Translations under genes and position numbers: made by a program
Shown here: positions 8,912 through 17,732 of the stretch, one piece after another
Layout: the number at the start of each line of letters is the position of its first letter
Numbering within the stretch: position 1 is the stretch's first letter
Origin: Niveibacterium sp. 24ML
GTDB lineage: Bacteria; Pseudomonadota; Gammaproteobacteria; Burkholderiales; Rhodocyclaceae
Direction of reading: 5' to 3'
DNA length: 64,000 nt
Assembly: GCF_026586805.1 (NCBI RefSeq)
Contig: NZ_JAPFHA010000025.1
Location: 1 to 64,000, forward strand
Notes under the pieces: model-generated
Told to the model about the DNA's origin: nothing
Databases searched by the model: none
What the model saw: the letters and a program-made list of their open reading frames with translations, nothing else

Positions 8912-10804
8912 ATGCAACAGCAACACCGCGTACTGGGTATCGTCCTCGCCGTCGCCAGTGCGTTTGCAGCACCCTCCCTCCAGGCCGCCACCGAACAAGA
9001 CAAGGCCAGTAGCGCAATCCTGTTCCAGTCCTTCCACTGGAACTCGGCAACCAGCGGCTTCTATGCCGACATTCAAGCCAAGGCAGCCGACCTCAAAACG
9101 CTTGGCGTAACTCACGTCTGGTTCCCGCCCCCATCGGATGCCGCGTCGACGCAGGGCTACCTGCCCCGCCAACTCAACAAGCTCGACTCAAACTACGGCA
9201 CGGAGGCTGCGCTTAAGGCCGCAACCTCGGCACTCGCTGGCCAAGGCATCAAGAGTGTCGCGGATGTAGTGGTTAACCACCGTGTGGGCAGCACCGGCTG
9301 GGGTGACTTCACCAACCCGACCTGGGACTGCCGCGCGGTCGTGAGCGGTGACGAGTGGACCGGCAAGTGCGGCAACGCCGATACCGGCGGCAGCTACGAC
9401 GCGGCCCGCGACATTGACCACACGCAAACCTTCGTTCAGAACGACATCAAGACCTGGATGTCGAGCCGCCTCAAGGGAGCTGGCTTCACCGGTGTGCGTT
9501 TTGACTACTCGAAGGGCTATGGTGCCACCTACGCGGGCATGTACCAGGACGCGATGGCGGCCGACTTCTGCGTGGGCGAAGTGTGGACCGACCTGAACTA
9601 CGCCGACGTCGACGCTCACCGCAAGCTTTTGATGAACTTTGTCGACGGTTCCGCTGGCAAGTGCGGCGCCTTCGACTTCACCACCAAGGGCCTGCTCAAC
9701 CAGGCACTGGCCGCGAACGAGTACTGGCGCCTGAAGGACGGCGCAGGCAAGCCGGCCGGCGGCATCGGCTGGTGGGCACAGAAGATGGTGACCTTCGTCG
9801 ACAACCACGACACCGGCCCGTCCGAATCGTGCTCGGTAGGCCAGAACCACTGGCCGGTGCCGTGCGACAAGGTGATGCAGGGCTACGCCTACGTGCTGAC
9901 CCACCCGGGCGTGCCGTCGGTCTACTACGCCCACGTGTACAACTGGGGCCTGAAGAACGACATCAAGGCGCTGATCGATGCGCGTAAAGCCGCAGGGGTG
10001 ACCTCCACCTCTGCCGTGGCGATCCAGCAGGCGGCCTCTGGCCTGTACGCGGCAATCATCACCGGCACAAACTACCAGTTGGCGATGAAGATCGGTCCGA
10101 ACAGCTGGGCACCGTCGGGCACCTGGACTCAAGTGGCATCGGGCGCGAATTACGCAGTCTGGAAGTCAGGCGGCGGCGACACCCAGGCTCCGACCGTTCC
10201 GGCCAATCTCGCCAAGGGCACCGTGACAGCAACCAGCGTTCCGCTGACCTGGGCAGCGTCGACCGACAACGTCGGCGTAACGGGCTATCGGATCGCACGT
10301 AACGGCGCCACGCTGACTACCACCACCGGCACCAGCTACACCGATAACTCAGTGGTTGCCAACACCACGTACAGCTATCAGGTTCAGGCCTACGACGCGG
10401 CGGGTAACACCTCCGCCTACAGCACCCCTGCGCTGTCGGTCACCACGCCCAACGGTGGCACCGGCTGCACCTCGGTGGCCGTGACCTTCAGCATCGCCAA
10501 TGCCAACACCACCATCGGCCAGAACCTCTATGTCGTGGGCAACCAGACCGCACTCGGCAACTGGTCGCCGGCATCGTCGTTCGCTTTGACGATCCAGGGT
10601 ACCGGTGCCAATGCCACCTGGGCGGGCACGGTGAACCTGCCCGCTGGCGCGGCGACGCAATACAAGTATGTGAAGTACAACCCGAGCACCGGCGCAACGG
10701 TCTGGGAAAGCAGCCAGACCACCGCCAGCGGCAACCGCGAGTTCACGACGACGACTACGGCGCCGTGCACCGCAACGCGTGCTGACGGCAGCTTCAAGTT
10801 CTAA
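8912..10804 (+). CDS. secreted alpha-amylase (GH13, plant-type) with FnIII and CBM20
   Basis: 630 residues. Signal peptide about 1-25, then a GH13 barrel (about 30-420) resembling plant-type amylases (VTHVWFPPPSD, QGYLPRQLNKLD, ADVVVNHR). The catalytic nucleophile is D198 (VRFDYSKGY), the acid/base E223 (VGEVWTDL) and the third carboxylate D300 (VDNHDTG). A fibronectin type III domain follows at about 426-512, then a CBM20 starch-binding domain at about 518-625 (FSIANANTTIGQNLYVVGNQ, LGNWSP). It hydrolyses alpha-1,4 bonds in starch outside the cell. AAAGGAG lies 5 bases upstream of the ATG. It is the first of two tandem paralogues. A defined end product such as maltotetraose cannot be inferred. 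Confidence 0.92.
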   Translation: MQQQHRVLGIVLAVASAFAAPSLQAATEQDKASSAILFQSFHWNSATSGFYADIQAKAADLKTLGVTHVWFPPPSDAASTQGYLPRQLNKLDSNYGTEAALKAATSALAGQGIKSVADVVVNHRVGSTGWGDFTNPTWDCRAVVSGDEWTGKCGNADTGGSYDAARDIDHTQTFVQNDIKTWMSSRLKGAGFTGVRFDYSKGYGATYAGMYQDAMAADFCVGEVWTDLNYADVDAHRKLLMNFVDGSAGKCGAFDFTTKGLLNQALAANEYWRLKDGAGKPAGGIGWWAQKMVTFVDNHDTGPSESCSVGQNHWPVPCDKVMQGYAYVLTHPGVPSVYYAHVYNWGLKNDIKALIDARKAAGVTSTSAVAIQQAASGLYAAIITGTNYQLAMKIGPNSWAPSGTWTQVASGANYAVWKSGGGDTQAPTVPANLAKGTVTATSVPLTWAASTDNVGVTGYRIARNGATLTTTTGTSYTDNSVVANTTYSYQVQAYDAAGNTSAYSTPALSVTTPNGGTGCTSVAVTFSIANANTTIGQNLYVVGNQTALGNWSPASSFALTIQGTGANATWAGTVNLPAGAATQYKYVKYNPSTGATVWESSQTTASGNREFTTTTTAPCTATRADGSFKF

Positions 10805-10827
10805 GCATGTAGCACTGCAGTAAGGCC

Positions 10828-10851
10828 GGGCGGCTTCATGCGGAGCCGCCC
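10828..10851 (+). terminator. hairpin between the two amylase genes
   Basis: An 8-base perfect stem, GGGCGGCT with AGCCGCCC, around an 8-base loop, 24 bases after the first amylase stop. No T-run follows, so it could be a weak terminator or an mRNA-stabilising processing structure in an amylase operon. Confidence 0.4.
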
Positions 10852-10893
10852 CGCCCCGCTATTTCCCGATGTCCCCCCACTCTGGAGTTATCC

Positions 10894-12795
10894 ATGCAAT
10901 TGCCTCACAAACTTGCGCTGACGGCGCTCGCCGTCAGTAGCGCACTCGCCTGCATCACCCCCGTTCAGGCAGCAACCGAACAAGACAAAGCCAGTTCCGC
11001 CGTTCTGTTCCAGGGCTTTCACTGGAATTCGGCCAACGGCAGCTGGTATGCCGATCTGCAATCGAAGGCAGCCGACCTGAAGACGCTGGGCGTCACGCAC
11101 GTCTGGTTCCCGCCGCCATCGGATTCCCGCCCTTACGCCAAGCAAGGCTACATGCCGAGTCAGCTCAACAAGCTCGATTCCTACTACGGCAGTGAAGCCG
11201 CACTGAAGGCCGCTACCTCGGCCCTCGCGGCGCAAGGCATCAAGAGCGTGGCTGACATCGTCATCAACCATCGCGATGGCACCAACGATTGGGGCGACTT
11301 CACCAACCCGACCTGGGATTGCCGTGCCGTCGTCAGCAACGACGAATGGGCCGGTAAGTGCGGCAACGCCGACACCGGTGCCAGCTACGGCTCCGCGCGT
11401 GACCTCGATCACACGCAAGCCTTCGTGCAGAACGACATCAAGACCTGGCTAACGACCCGCATCAAGGCGGCCGGCTTCAGCGGCATCCGCTACGACTACT
11501 CGAAGGGCTACAGCCCTTACTACGCCGGCATGTATCAGGACGCCATGGCGGCCGACTTCTGCGTTGGCGAAGTGTGGACCGACCTGAACTACGCCGACGT
11601 TGACGCCCACCGCAAGCTGCTGATGAACTTTGTCGATGGCGCGAGCGGCAAGTGCGGTGCGTTCGACTTCACCACCAAGGGCCTGCTCAACCAGGCGCTG
11701 GCCGCGAACGAGTACTGGCGACTGAAGGATGCTTCGGGCAAGCCGGCCGGCGGCATCGGCTGGTGGGCACAGAAGATGGTGACCTTCGTCGACAACCACG
11801 ATACCGGCCCGTCGGAATCCTGCTCGGTCGGCCAGAACCACTGGCCGGTGCCGTGCGACAAGGTGATGCAGGGCTACGCCTACGTGCTGACCCACCCGGG
11901 CGTGCCGTCGGTCTACTACGCTCACGTGTACAACTGGGGCCTGAAGAACGACATCAAGGCACTGCTTGACGCCCGCAAGGCAGCCGGCGTGACCTCGACT
12001 TCCGCCGTGGCGATCCAGCAGGCGGCCTCTGGCCTGTACGCGGCAATCATTACCGGCACGAACTACAAGCTGGCGATGAAGATTGGCCCGAATGCATGGA
12101 GCCCCTCGGGCGCCTGGACGCAAGTGGCCTCGGGCGCGAACTATTCGGTCTGGAAGGAAGGCACGGGCCCCGATCCGGAAGCCCCGACAACACCGACCAA
12201 CCTGCGCGTCACCGGCGTAACGGCCAGCAGCGTCTCGCTGGCGTGGTCAGCATCAACCGATAACGTGGGCGTGGCAGGCTACCGCGTGTCACGCAATGGC
12301 GCGCTGCTGGGTTCGACGACCGGTACGGCTTACACCGACAATGGCCTGGCCGCCAGCACGTCCTACAGCTACTCGGTACAAGCCTATGACCTTGCCGGCA
12401 ACACTTCCGGCTGGGTGACTCCGCCGATTGTCGCAACAACGTCGGGTGGCAATACTTGCACATCCGTCGCGGTGACCTTCAGCATCGCCAACGCCAATAC
12501 CACCTTCGGCCAGAACCTCTACGTCGTCGGCAACCAGACCCCGCTGGGCAGCTGGTCGCCCGCTTCGTCGAAGGCACTGACGATTCAGGGCACCGGCGCC
12601 AACGCCACGTGGACCGGTACGGTTGACCTGCCGGCCGGCGCAGCAACGCAGTACAAGTATGTGAAGTACAACCCGAGCACCGGCGCAACGGTTTGGGAAG
12701 GCAACCAGAGCACCGCCAGCGGCAACCGCGAGTTCACGACGACCACCACGTCGCCCTGTACCGCAACACGCGCTGACGGCAGCTTCAAGTTCTAA
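10894..12795 (+). CDS. second secreted alpha-amylase (GH13, plant-type) with FnIII and CBM20
   Basis: 633 residues, same architecture as the upstream amylase: signal peptide about 1-26, GH13 domain about 30-420, FnIII about 428-515 and CBM20 about 520-628. Catalytic residues are D201 (IRYDYSKGY), E226 (VGEVWTDL) and D303 (VDNHDTG). Relative to its neighbour it has a short insertion after WFPPPSD (SRPYAKQG) and differs at region II (YD instead of FD). The gene is a tandem duplicate 89 bases downstream; parts of the catalytic domain are nearly identical at DNA level while the signal peptide, linker and FnIII domain differ more. A short GGAG lies before the ATG. Confidence 0.92.
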   Translation: MQLPHKLALTALAVSSALACITPVQAATEQDKASSAVLFQGFHWNSANGSWYADLQSKAADLKTLGVTHVWFPPPSDSRPYAKQGYMPSQLNKLDSYYGSEAALKAATSALAAQGIKSVADIVINHRDGTNDWGDFTNPTWDCRAVVSNDEWAGKCGNADTGASYGSARDLDHTQAFVQNDIKTWLTTRIKAAGFSGIRYDYSKGYSPYYAGMYQDAMAADFCVGEVWTDLNYADVDAHRKLLMNFVDGASGKCGAFDFTTKGLLNQALAANEYWRLKDASGKPAGGIGWWAQKMVTFVDNHDTGPSESCSVGQNHWPVPCDKVMQGYAYVLTHPGVPSVYYAHVYNWGLKNDIKALLDARKAAGVTSTSAVAIQQAASGLYAAIITGTNYKLAMKIGPNAWSPSGAWTQVASGANYSVWKEGTGPDPEAPTTPTNLRVTGVTASSVSLAWSASTDNVGVAGYRVSRNGALLGSTTGTAYTDNGLAASTSYSYSVQAYDLAGNTSGWVTPPIVATTSGGNTCTSVAVTFSIANANTTFGQNLYVVGNQTPLGSWSPASSKALTIQGTGANATWTGTVDLPAGAATQYKYVKYNPSTGATVWEGNQSTASGNREFTTTTTSPCTATRADGSFKF

Positions 12796-12811
12796 ACCCT
12801 CCGCAAGACCA

Positions 12812-12842
12812 CGCATGGCGGCGTCCCACACGCTGCCATGCG
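12812..12842 (+). terminator. hairpin between amylase 2 and pullulanase
   Basis: An 11-base arm CGCATGGCGGC pairs with GCTGCCATGCG with one non-Watson-Crick pair, around a 9-base loop, just after the amylase stop. No T-run follows. It may attenuate read-through to the pullulanase gene or protect the upstream message. Confidence 0.4.
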
Positions 12843-12946
12843 TGCCATCCCTCACGGCAAGGCCTCGACGGCGACGATTGATTCGCAGCAGCAGACCGCC
12901 ACAGCGCCCAGCCCGACGAACCGACACGCACCACGAGGAAACTCCC

Positions 12947-15679
12947 GTGATCAAACCGATTGCAGCACTGCTGTTGTTGGGCGCGGCAAGCGCGCCAATG
13001 ACCGCCAACGCAGACTGGTTCTTCCGCGGCACGCCCAACGCCTGGGCGGCCACCGCGATGACCGCCAAGGGCGGCAACGCGTTCCAGACCTGTCAGACCT
13101 TTACCAGCGGCGACGCCAACGGCGGCCCGCGCTTCAAGATCGACCGCTTCGGCAACTGGACGGAAGCCTATCCTGGCACCGACTACGGCGTCAGCGCCAA
13201 TACCAGCTACCAGATCGACTTCGATAGCGTCAGCCACGCCATCACGGTCACCAAAGTCGCCAGTTGCGGCGCCGACATCATCCCCCCCACCAAGCCCGGC
13301 ACACCGGTCAGTGGCACCGTCACGGCGACCAGCGTTGCGCTCACCTGGACGGCCTCCACCGACAACGTCGGCGTGGTCGGCTACAAGGTTTTCCGCAACG
13401 GCGCAGAAATCGGCACCGCCAGCAGCGCCGCCTACACCGACACCACTGTCAGTGCCTCGACAAGCTACAGCTACACGGTGCAAGCCTACGACGCGGTTGG
13501 CGCGCTATCGCCGCTGAGCGGCGCGCTTTCGGTGATCACCCCGGCCGCCGCACCACAGTGGTACTTCCGCGGCACGGCCAACGCCTGGGGCAAGACGCAG
13601 ATGACAGCAATGGGCGGCACCCGTTACCAGACCTGTCAGTACTTCGCTGGCGGCGATGCAGGCGGCGGCGCGCGCTTCAAGATCGACCGCTATGGCGACT
13701 GGACACAGGCCTTCCCCGCCACCGACTACACCGTGGCCAGCCCGAAGAGTTATGTGATCGATTTCTACAGCGACACCAAGGCAATCAGCGCCACGCCGGT
13801 GAGCAGTTGCGGCACCCTGCCCCCGTCCGAATCCACGACTCTGGGCGCCGAATGGTCGGCCAGCAAGACGGTGTTTTCAATCTGGTCGCCCGACAAGACC
13901 GACGTCAAGCTGGTCCTTGATGGCGTCACCTACCCGATGAGCCGCGTGGCCGACTTCAACGGCTACACCGACGTGTATCAGAAGTCGGTGGCCAGTGATC
14001 AGCGCCTGAAGAAATACTCCTTCATGATCAACGGCGTATCGGTGCGCGACCCCTACGGCAAGATGGCCGAGCCGAACACCAACAACAACATCGTGATGGA
14101 TCTGAGCCGCAGCGCCCTGCCGGCCGGCTGGGCACCACGCCCGCCGCTGGCCGCGCGGGAGGACGCGGTGATCTACGAGATGCATGTACGCGACTTCACG
14201 ATCGCCGCCAACTCAGGCGTTTCGGTTGAAAAGCGCGGCAAGTTCCTCGGCATGGTGCAAGGCGGCACCACGCTGGCGGGCGCCAAGACCGGCATCGACC
14301 ACCTCAAGGAACTGGGCGTCACCCACATCCAGTTGCTGCCGGTGTATGACTTTGGCTCCTGCCCGATCGTCACCGACACGAGCTGCTACAACTGGGGCTA
14401 CGACCCGCGCAACTTCAACGTGCCCGAAGAGCGTTACTCCCTGACGCCTTTCGACTACGAAAACCGGGTGCGCGAATTCCGCCAGACGGTGGATGAATTC
14501 CACAAGGCGGGCATCCGCGTCGTGATGGACGTGGTCTACAACCACAGCTTCGCGAAGGAGATGTTCGAACCGATCACCAGCAAGTACTACACGCCGACCG
14601 ATCTTTCCGGCACCGGCAACTCGATCGACGCCGACCAGCCAATGGTCAGCCGCATGATCCAGGACTCGCTGGAATACTGGGCGCGCGAATACAACCTGGA
14701 CGGCTTCCGCTTCGACCTGATCGGCATCTTCAGCTACGCCGAAGTCGAAAAGTGGGCCAACAACCTCAACGCCAAGTTCGCCGACCGCAACCTGCTGATC
14801 TACGGCGAGCCGTGGAACGGTTTTGCCTCCGATCCGAAAGACGCACAGCGCGTGCGCCTGGGCACGGTGGGGCGGATCTGGAACAGCCATGTCGGCGTGT
14901 TCAACCCCAAGTTCCGTGATGCGATCAAGGGTGCCAACGACAGCGGCGCCTGCGGCGCGGGCGACTGCTACGCCTTCAACACCAACCCGGATACCTGGCG
15001 GATCGAAGTCGGTGGCCGCGGCGCGATCCGCGCCAGCAAGAACGCCGGCACCGTGATTGACACCTGGGACCCGATGTTCGCGATGGACCCGGAGCAGACG
15101 ATCAACTACGTCTCGGCGCACGACAACCTTGCGCTGCGCGACAAGATCCTGCTCTGGGCCGACGCCAACGGGGTGGCACGCAGTTCGCCCTACCTGCGCC
15201 GGGTGCAGCAGTTTGCCAACGGCATCGTGCTGAGCAGCCAGGGCATCCCCTTCCTGCACGGGGGCGAAGAGATCCTGCGCGACAAGCAAGGCGACCACAA
15301 CAGCTACAAGTCGCCTGACAGCATCAACCAGATCAACTGGCAGTGGAAGGTCGACAACGCCGACATCTTCAAGTACTACAAGCAGATGATCAGCGTGCGC
15401 AAGGCCACCAAGGCACTGCGCCTGACCACCTGGGACGAGATCGCCAGCTGCGTCGCGACCAGTCGCCCGCGTTACGGCGTGGTGGTGCACAAGATCAGCG
15501 GTTGCGGTGTCACCGATACAGTGGTGATCCACAACGCGGCGGACAACTACGCCTACGCACTGCCAGCCGGCAACTGGACCGTGCAGGCAGAGAAGTCTGA
15601 TGGTTCGCTCGCCCCGCGTACCGTCAGCGGCACGATCACCGCCGAGGGCACCGCAGTGACTGTGCTCACCAAGCAGTAA
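12947..15679 (+). CDS. pulA: secreted type I pullulanase with duplicated N-terminal modules
   Basis: 910 residues from GTG 12947, chosen because GAGGAA lies 6 bases upstream and a signal peptide (about 1-22, ending TANA) starts there; the frame is open further upstream without a signal. Order: module 1 (about 23-105), FnIII (about 110-200), module 2 (about 203-288), CBM48 (about 292-390), GH13 domain. The YNWGYDP motif is diagnostic for type I pullulanases. Catalytic residues are D590 (FRFDLIG), E621 (IYGEPWNG) and D726 (SAHDNLAL). The enzyme cleaves alpha-1,6 branches in pullulan, amylopectin and limit dextrins, complementing the two amylases upstream. The two modules share FRGT-NAW, FKIDR-G-WT and CQ-F--GDA; I cannot assign them to a known carbohydrate-binding family. 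Confidence 0.9.
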   Translation: MIKPIAALLLLGAASAPMTANADWFFRGTPNAWAATAMTAKGGNAFQTCQTFTSGDANGGPRFKIDRFGNWTEAYPGTDYGVSANTSYQIDFDSVSHAITVTKVASCGADIIPPTKPGTPVSGTVTATSVALTWTASTDNVGVVGYKVFRNGAEIGTASSAAYTDTTVSASTSYSYTVQAYDAVGALSPLSGALSVITPAAAPQWYFRGTANAWGKTQMTAMGGTRYQTCQYFAGGDAGGGARFKIDRYGDWTQAFPATDYTVASPKSYVIDFYSDTKAISATPVSSCGTLPPSESTTLGAEWSASKTVFSIWSPDKTDVKLVLDGVTYPMSRVADFNGYTDVYQKSVASDQRLKKYSFMINGVSVRDPYGKMAEPNTNNNIVMDLSRSALPAGWAPRPPLAAREDAVIYEMHVRDFTIAANSGVSVEKRGKFLGMVQGGTTLAGAKTGIDHLKELGVTHIQLLPVYDFGSCPIVTDTSCYNWGYDPRNFNVPEERYSLTPFDYENRVREFRQTVDEFHKAGIRVVMDVVYNHSFAKEMFEPITSKYYTPTDLSGTGNSIDADQPMVSRMIQDSLEYWAREYNLDGFRFDLIGIFSYAEVEKWANNLNAKFADRNLLIYGEPWNGFASDPKDAQRVRLGTVGRIWNSHVGVFNPKFRDAIKGANDSGACGAGDCYAFNTNPDTWRIEVGGRGAIRASKNAGTVIDTWDPMFAMDPEQTINYVSAHDNLALRDKILLWADANGVARSSPYLRRVQQFANGIVLSSQGIPFLHGGEEILRDKQGDHNSYKSPDSINQINWQWKVDNADIFKYYKQMISVRKATKALRLTTWDEIASCVATSRPRYGVVVHKISGCGVTDTVVIHNAADNYAYALPAGNWTVQAEKSDGSLAPRTVSGTITAEGTAVTVLTKQ

Positions 15680-15700
15680 GCTCACCGCACGCTTCAAACG

Positions 15701-15728
15701 AAACGGCCGGGCAGTTACCCGGCCGTTT
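15701..15728. terminator. bidirectional terminator between pullulanase and prpE
   Basis: A perfect 11-base stem, AAACGGCCGGG with CCCGGCCGTTT, and a 6-base loop. The stem ends in T on the plus strand and in T on the minus strand. It sits between the convergent ends of pullulanase and prpE, so it can serve both. Confidence 0.8.
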
Positions 15729-15745
15729 TGCATTCAAGGTGCCCT

Positions 15746-17641
15746 TCAGTCGAGCCCGAGCGCCGCGCGGATCTGGTAGAGCGCGGTCGGGTCTTCGATC
15801 GTCGTCAAGTCCCCCGGATCGCGCCCTTCGGCCAGCGCCTGGATCGAGCGCCGCAGCATCTTGCCCGAACGCGTCTTCGGCAAGCCGGTGACGAAGTGCA
15901 CCCGGCCCGGCCGCGCAATCGCGCCAAGCTGCTGATCCACCGTCTTCATCACCTCGGCTTCGAGCGCCGCGCGTTTCTCTTCGGTGTCGTTGCGGGTCGG
16001 ATCCTTGAGCACCGCGAAGGCCACCGGCAACTGGCCCTTGAGCTGATCGTTCACCCCCACCACCGCAACCTCGGCGATAGCGCTGTGCGCCTGGATCGCT
16101 TCTTCGATCTCGCGCGTGCCAAGCCGGTGGCCCGCCACGTTGATCACATCATCGGTGCGGCCAAGGATGAAGTAGTAGCCGTCTTCGTCGCGGATGCCCC
16201 AGTCGAAGCTGGAGTAGACCTGGGGCTCCTTGAACAGCGTGAAGTAGGTGCTGACGAAACGCTTGTCGTCGCCCCAAACGGTCGACAGGCAACCCGGCGG
16301 CAGCGGCGGCATCACGCCGACCACGCCCTTCTCGTTGGTGCCCGCCTCAGAGCCGTCTTCGCGGAAGATGCGCAGATCGAAGCCATACACCGGGAAGCTG
16401 GGCGAGCCGAACTTGATCGGCGTCTGCTCGACGCCCGGCATTGCCGAGAGCATCGGCCAGCCGGTCTCCGTCTGCCAGTAGTGGTCGATCACCGGGCGCT
16501 TGAGTTCGCCCATGATCCATTCGTGCGTTGACTGGTCGAGCGGCTCGCCCGCCAGGTAGAGGCTGCGCAGGCTGCTCAGGTCGTACTTGTGGATCAGCTC
16601 GGTCGGGTGCTTCTTGAGCACACGGATCGCGGTCGGCGCCGAGAACATCACGCTGACCTTGTACTTCTCGACAATGCTCCACCACACCCCGGCATCGGGC
16701 TTGATCGGCGTGCCTTCGAACATGATCGTGGCCATGCCGGCGATCAGCGGGCCGTAGACGATGTAGGAATGCCCCACCACCCAGCCGATGTCGGAGGTGG
16801 AGAACATCGTTTCGCCTGCGTTGCCGCAGTAGATGTGCTTCATCGACGCAGCCAGTGCCACGCCGTAGCCACCGGTATCGCGCTGCACGCCCTTGGGCTT
16901 GCCGGTGGTGCCCGAGGTGTAAAGGATGTACGAAGGCTCCGACGATTCGAGCCATTCGCAGGGCAGCTCGGCGTTCAGGTGATGCGCGCGCAACGTGGCG
17001 TAGTCCAGATCGCGCCCTTCAACACGCGGGAAGCCGACATCGATGCCGCGATCGACGATCAGCACCTTCTCGGGCGGGTTCGCGGCCAGACGGCAAGCCT
17101 CGTCCACCAGGTGCTTGTACGGGACAGCCTTGCCTCCGCGCATGCCGGCATCGGCCGTCACCATCACCTTGGGCCGCGCATCGTCGATACGGGTGGCGAG
17201 GCTGCCCGCCGCAAAGCCGCCGAACACCACCGAGTGGATCGCGCCGATTCGCGCGCAGGCCAGCATTGCGAAGGCCGACTCGGCAATCATCGGCATGTAG
17301 ATCAGTACCCGGTCGCCACGCCCCACCCCGAGCCCCCGCAGGATCGCCGCCATGCGCTCCACTTCGCGCTTGAGTTCGGCGAAGCTGTAGGTGCGTTCCT
17401 GGTTGGTTTCGGTCGAGATGTAGACCAGCGCCGGCGCGTCCGGCCGCTGGGCGGCATGTCGGTCCACCGCGTTGTGGCACAGGTTGGTGCGCCCGCCGAC
17501 AAACCACTTGGCGAACGGCGGCTTGGAAAAGTCGCAGATCGTCTGCGGCGGTGTCTGCCAGTCGAGCAGCTCCGCCTGCTCAGCCCAGAATGCATCGCGC
17601 TGTTCGATCGAACGCCGATGGAATGCTTTGCTGCTTGTCAT
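15746..17641 (-). CDS. prpE: propionate--CoA ligase (propionyl-CoA synthetase)
   Basis: 631 residues, ACS-type AMP-forming acyl-CoA synthetase, very similar along its length to enterobacterial PrpE (CDFSKPPFAKWFVGGRTNLC, HSVVFGGFAAGSLATRIDDA, ASDIGWVVGHSYIVY-like SDIGWVVGHSYIVYGPL). It shows the P-loop YTSGTTGKPKG, WQTETGWP, DWGIRDEDGYYFILGRTDD and the catalytic lysine region TRSGKMLRR. It activates propionate with ATP and CoA in the cytoplasm. The methylcitrate genes are not in the window. Downstream on the same strand order (upstream of it) lie a response regulator and acuI, whose product forms propionyl-CoA. Confidence 0.92.
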   Translation of the reverse strand: MTSSKAFHRRSIEQRDAFWAEQAELLDWQTPPQTICDFSKPPFAKWFVGGRTNLCHNAVDRHAAQRPDAPALVYISTETNQERTYSFAELKREVERMAAILRGLGVGRGDRVLIYMPMIAESAFAMLACARIGAIHSVVFGGFAAGSLATRIDDARPKVMVTADAGMRGGKAVPYKHLVDEACRLAANPPEKVLIVDRGIDVGFPRVEGRDLDYATLRAHHLNAELPCEWLESSEPSYILYTSGTTGKPKGVQRDTGGYGVALAASMKHIYCGNAGETMFSTSDIGWVVGHSYIVYGPLIAGMATIMFEGTPIKPDAGVWWSIVEKYKVSVMFSAPTAIRVLKKHPTELIHKYDLSSLRSLYLAGEPLDQSTHEWIMGELKRPVIDHYWQTETGWPMLSAMPGVEQTPIKFGSPSFPVYGFDLRIFREDGSEAGTNEKGVVGVMPPLPPGCLSTVWGDDKRFVSTYFTLFKEPQVYSSFDWGIRDEDGYYFILGRTDDVINVAGHRLGTREIEEAIQAHSAIAEVAVVGVNDQLKGQLPVAFAVLKDPTRNDTEEKRAALEAEVMKTVDQQLGAIARPGRVHFVTGLPKTRSGKMLRRSIQALAEGRDPGDLTTIEDPTALYQIRAALGLD

Positions 17642-17664
17642 GCTCTCCCCCCGAAGACCAAAAC

Positions 17665-17690
17665 AAATCCCCTCACAAGGGAGGGGATTT
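17665..17690 (-). terminator. terminator between the response regulator gene and prpE
   Basis: A perfect 9-base stem, AAATCCCCT with AGGGGATTT, and an 8-base loop; on the minus strand it is followed by GTTT. It lies after the response regulator stop and upstream of prpE, so prpE probably has its own promoter. Confidence 0.6.
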
Positions 17691-17732
17691 TCGGTGGGGC
17701 GCCTTACACCGCACTGACGTGCGGCCGGCTGA

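Noticed and set aside
8912-10804. assignment of the amylase as a maltotetraose-forming enzyme
   Set aside because: The catalytic domain is closer to plant-type alpha-amylases by its VTHVWFPPPS and NHR motifs; product profile cannot be read from the sequence.
12815-12946. 44-codon upstream extension of pullulanase
   Set aside because: It would bury the signal peptide behind an Arg-rich stretch and includes the hairpin after amylase 2; GTG 12947 has a good ribosome-binding site.
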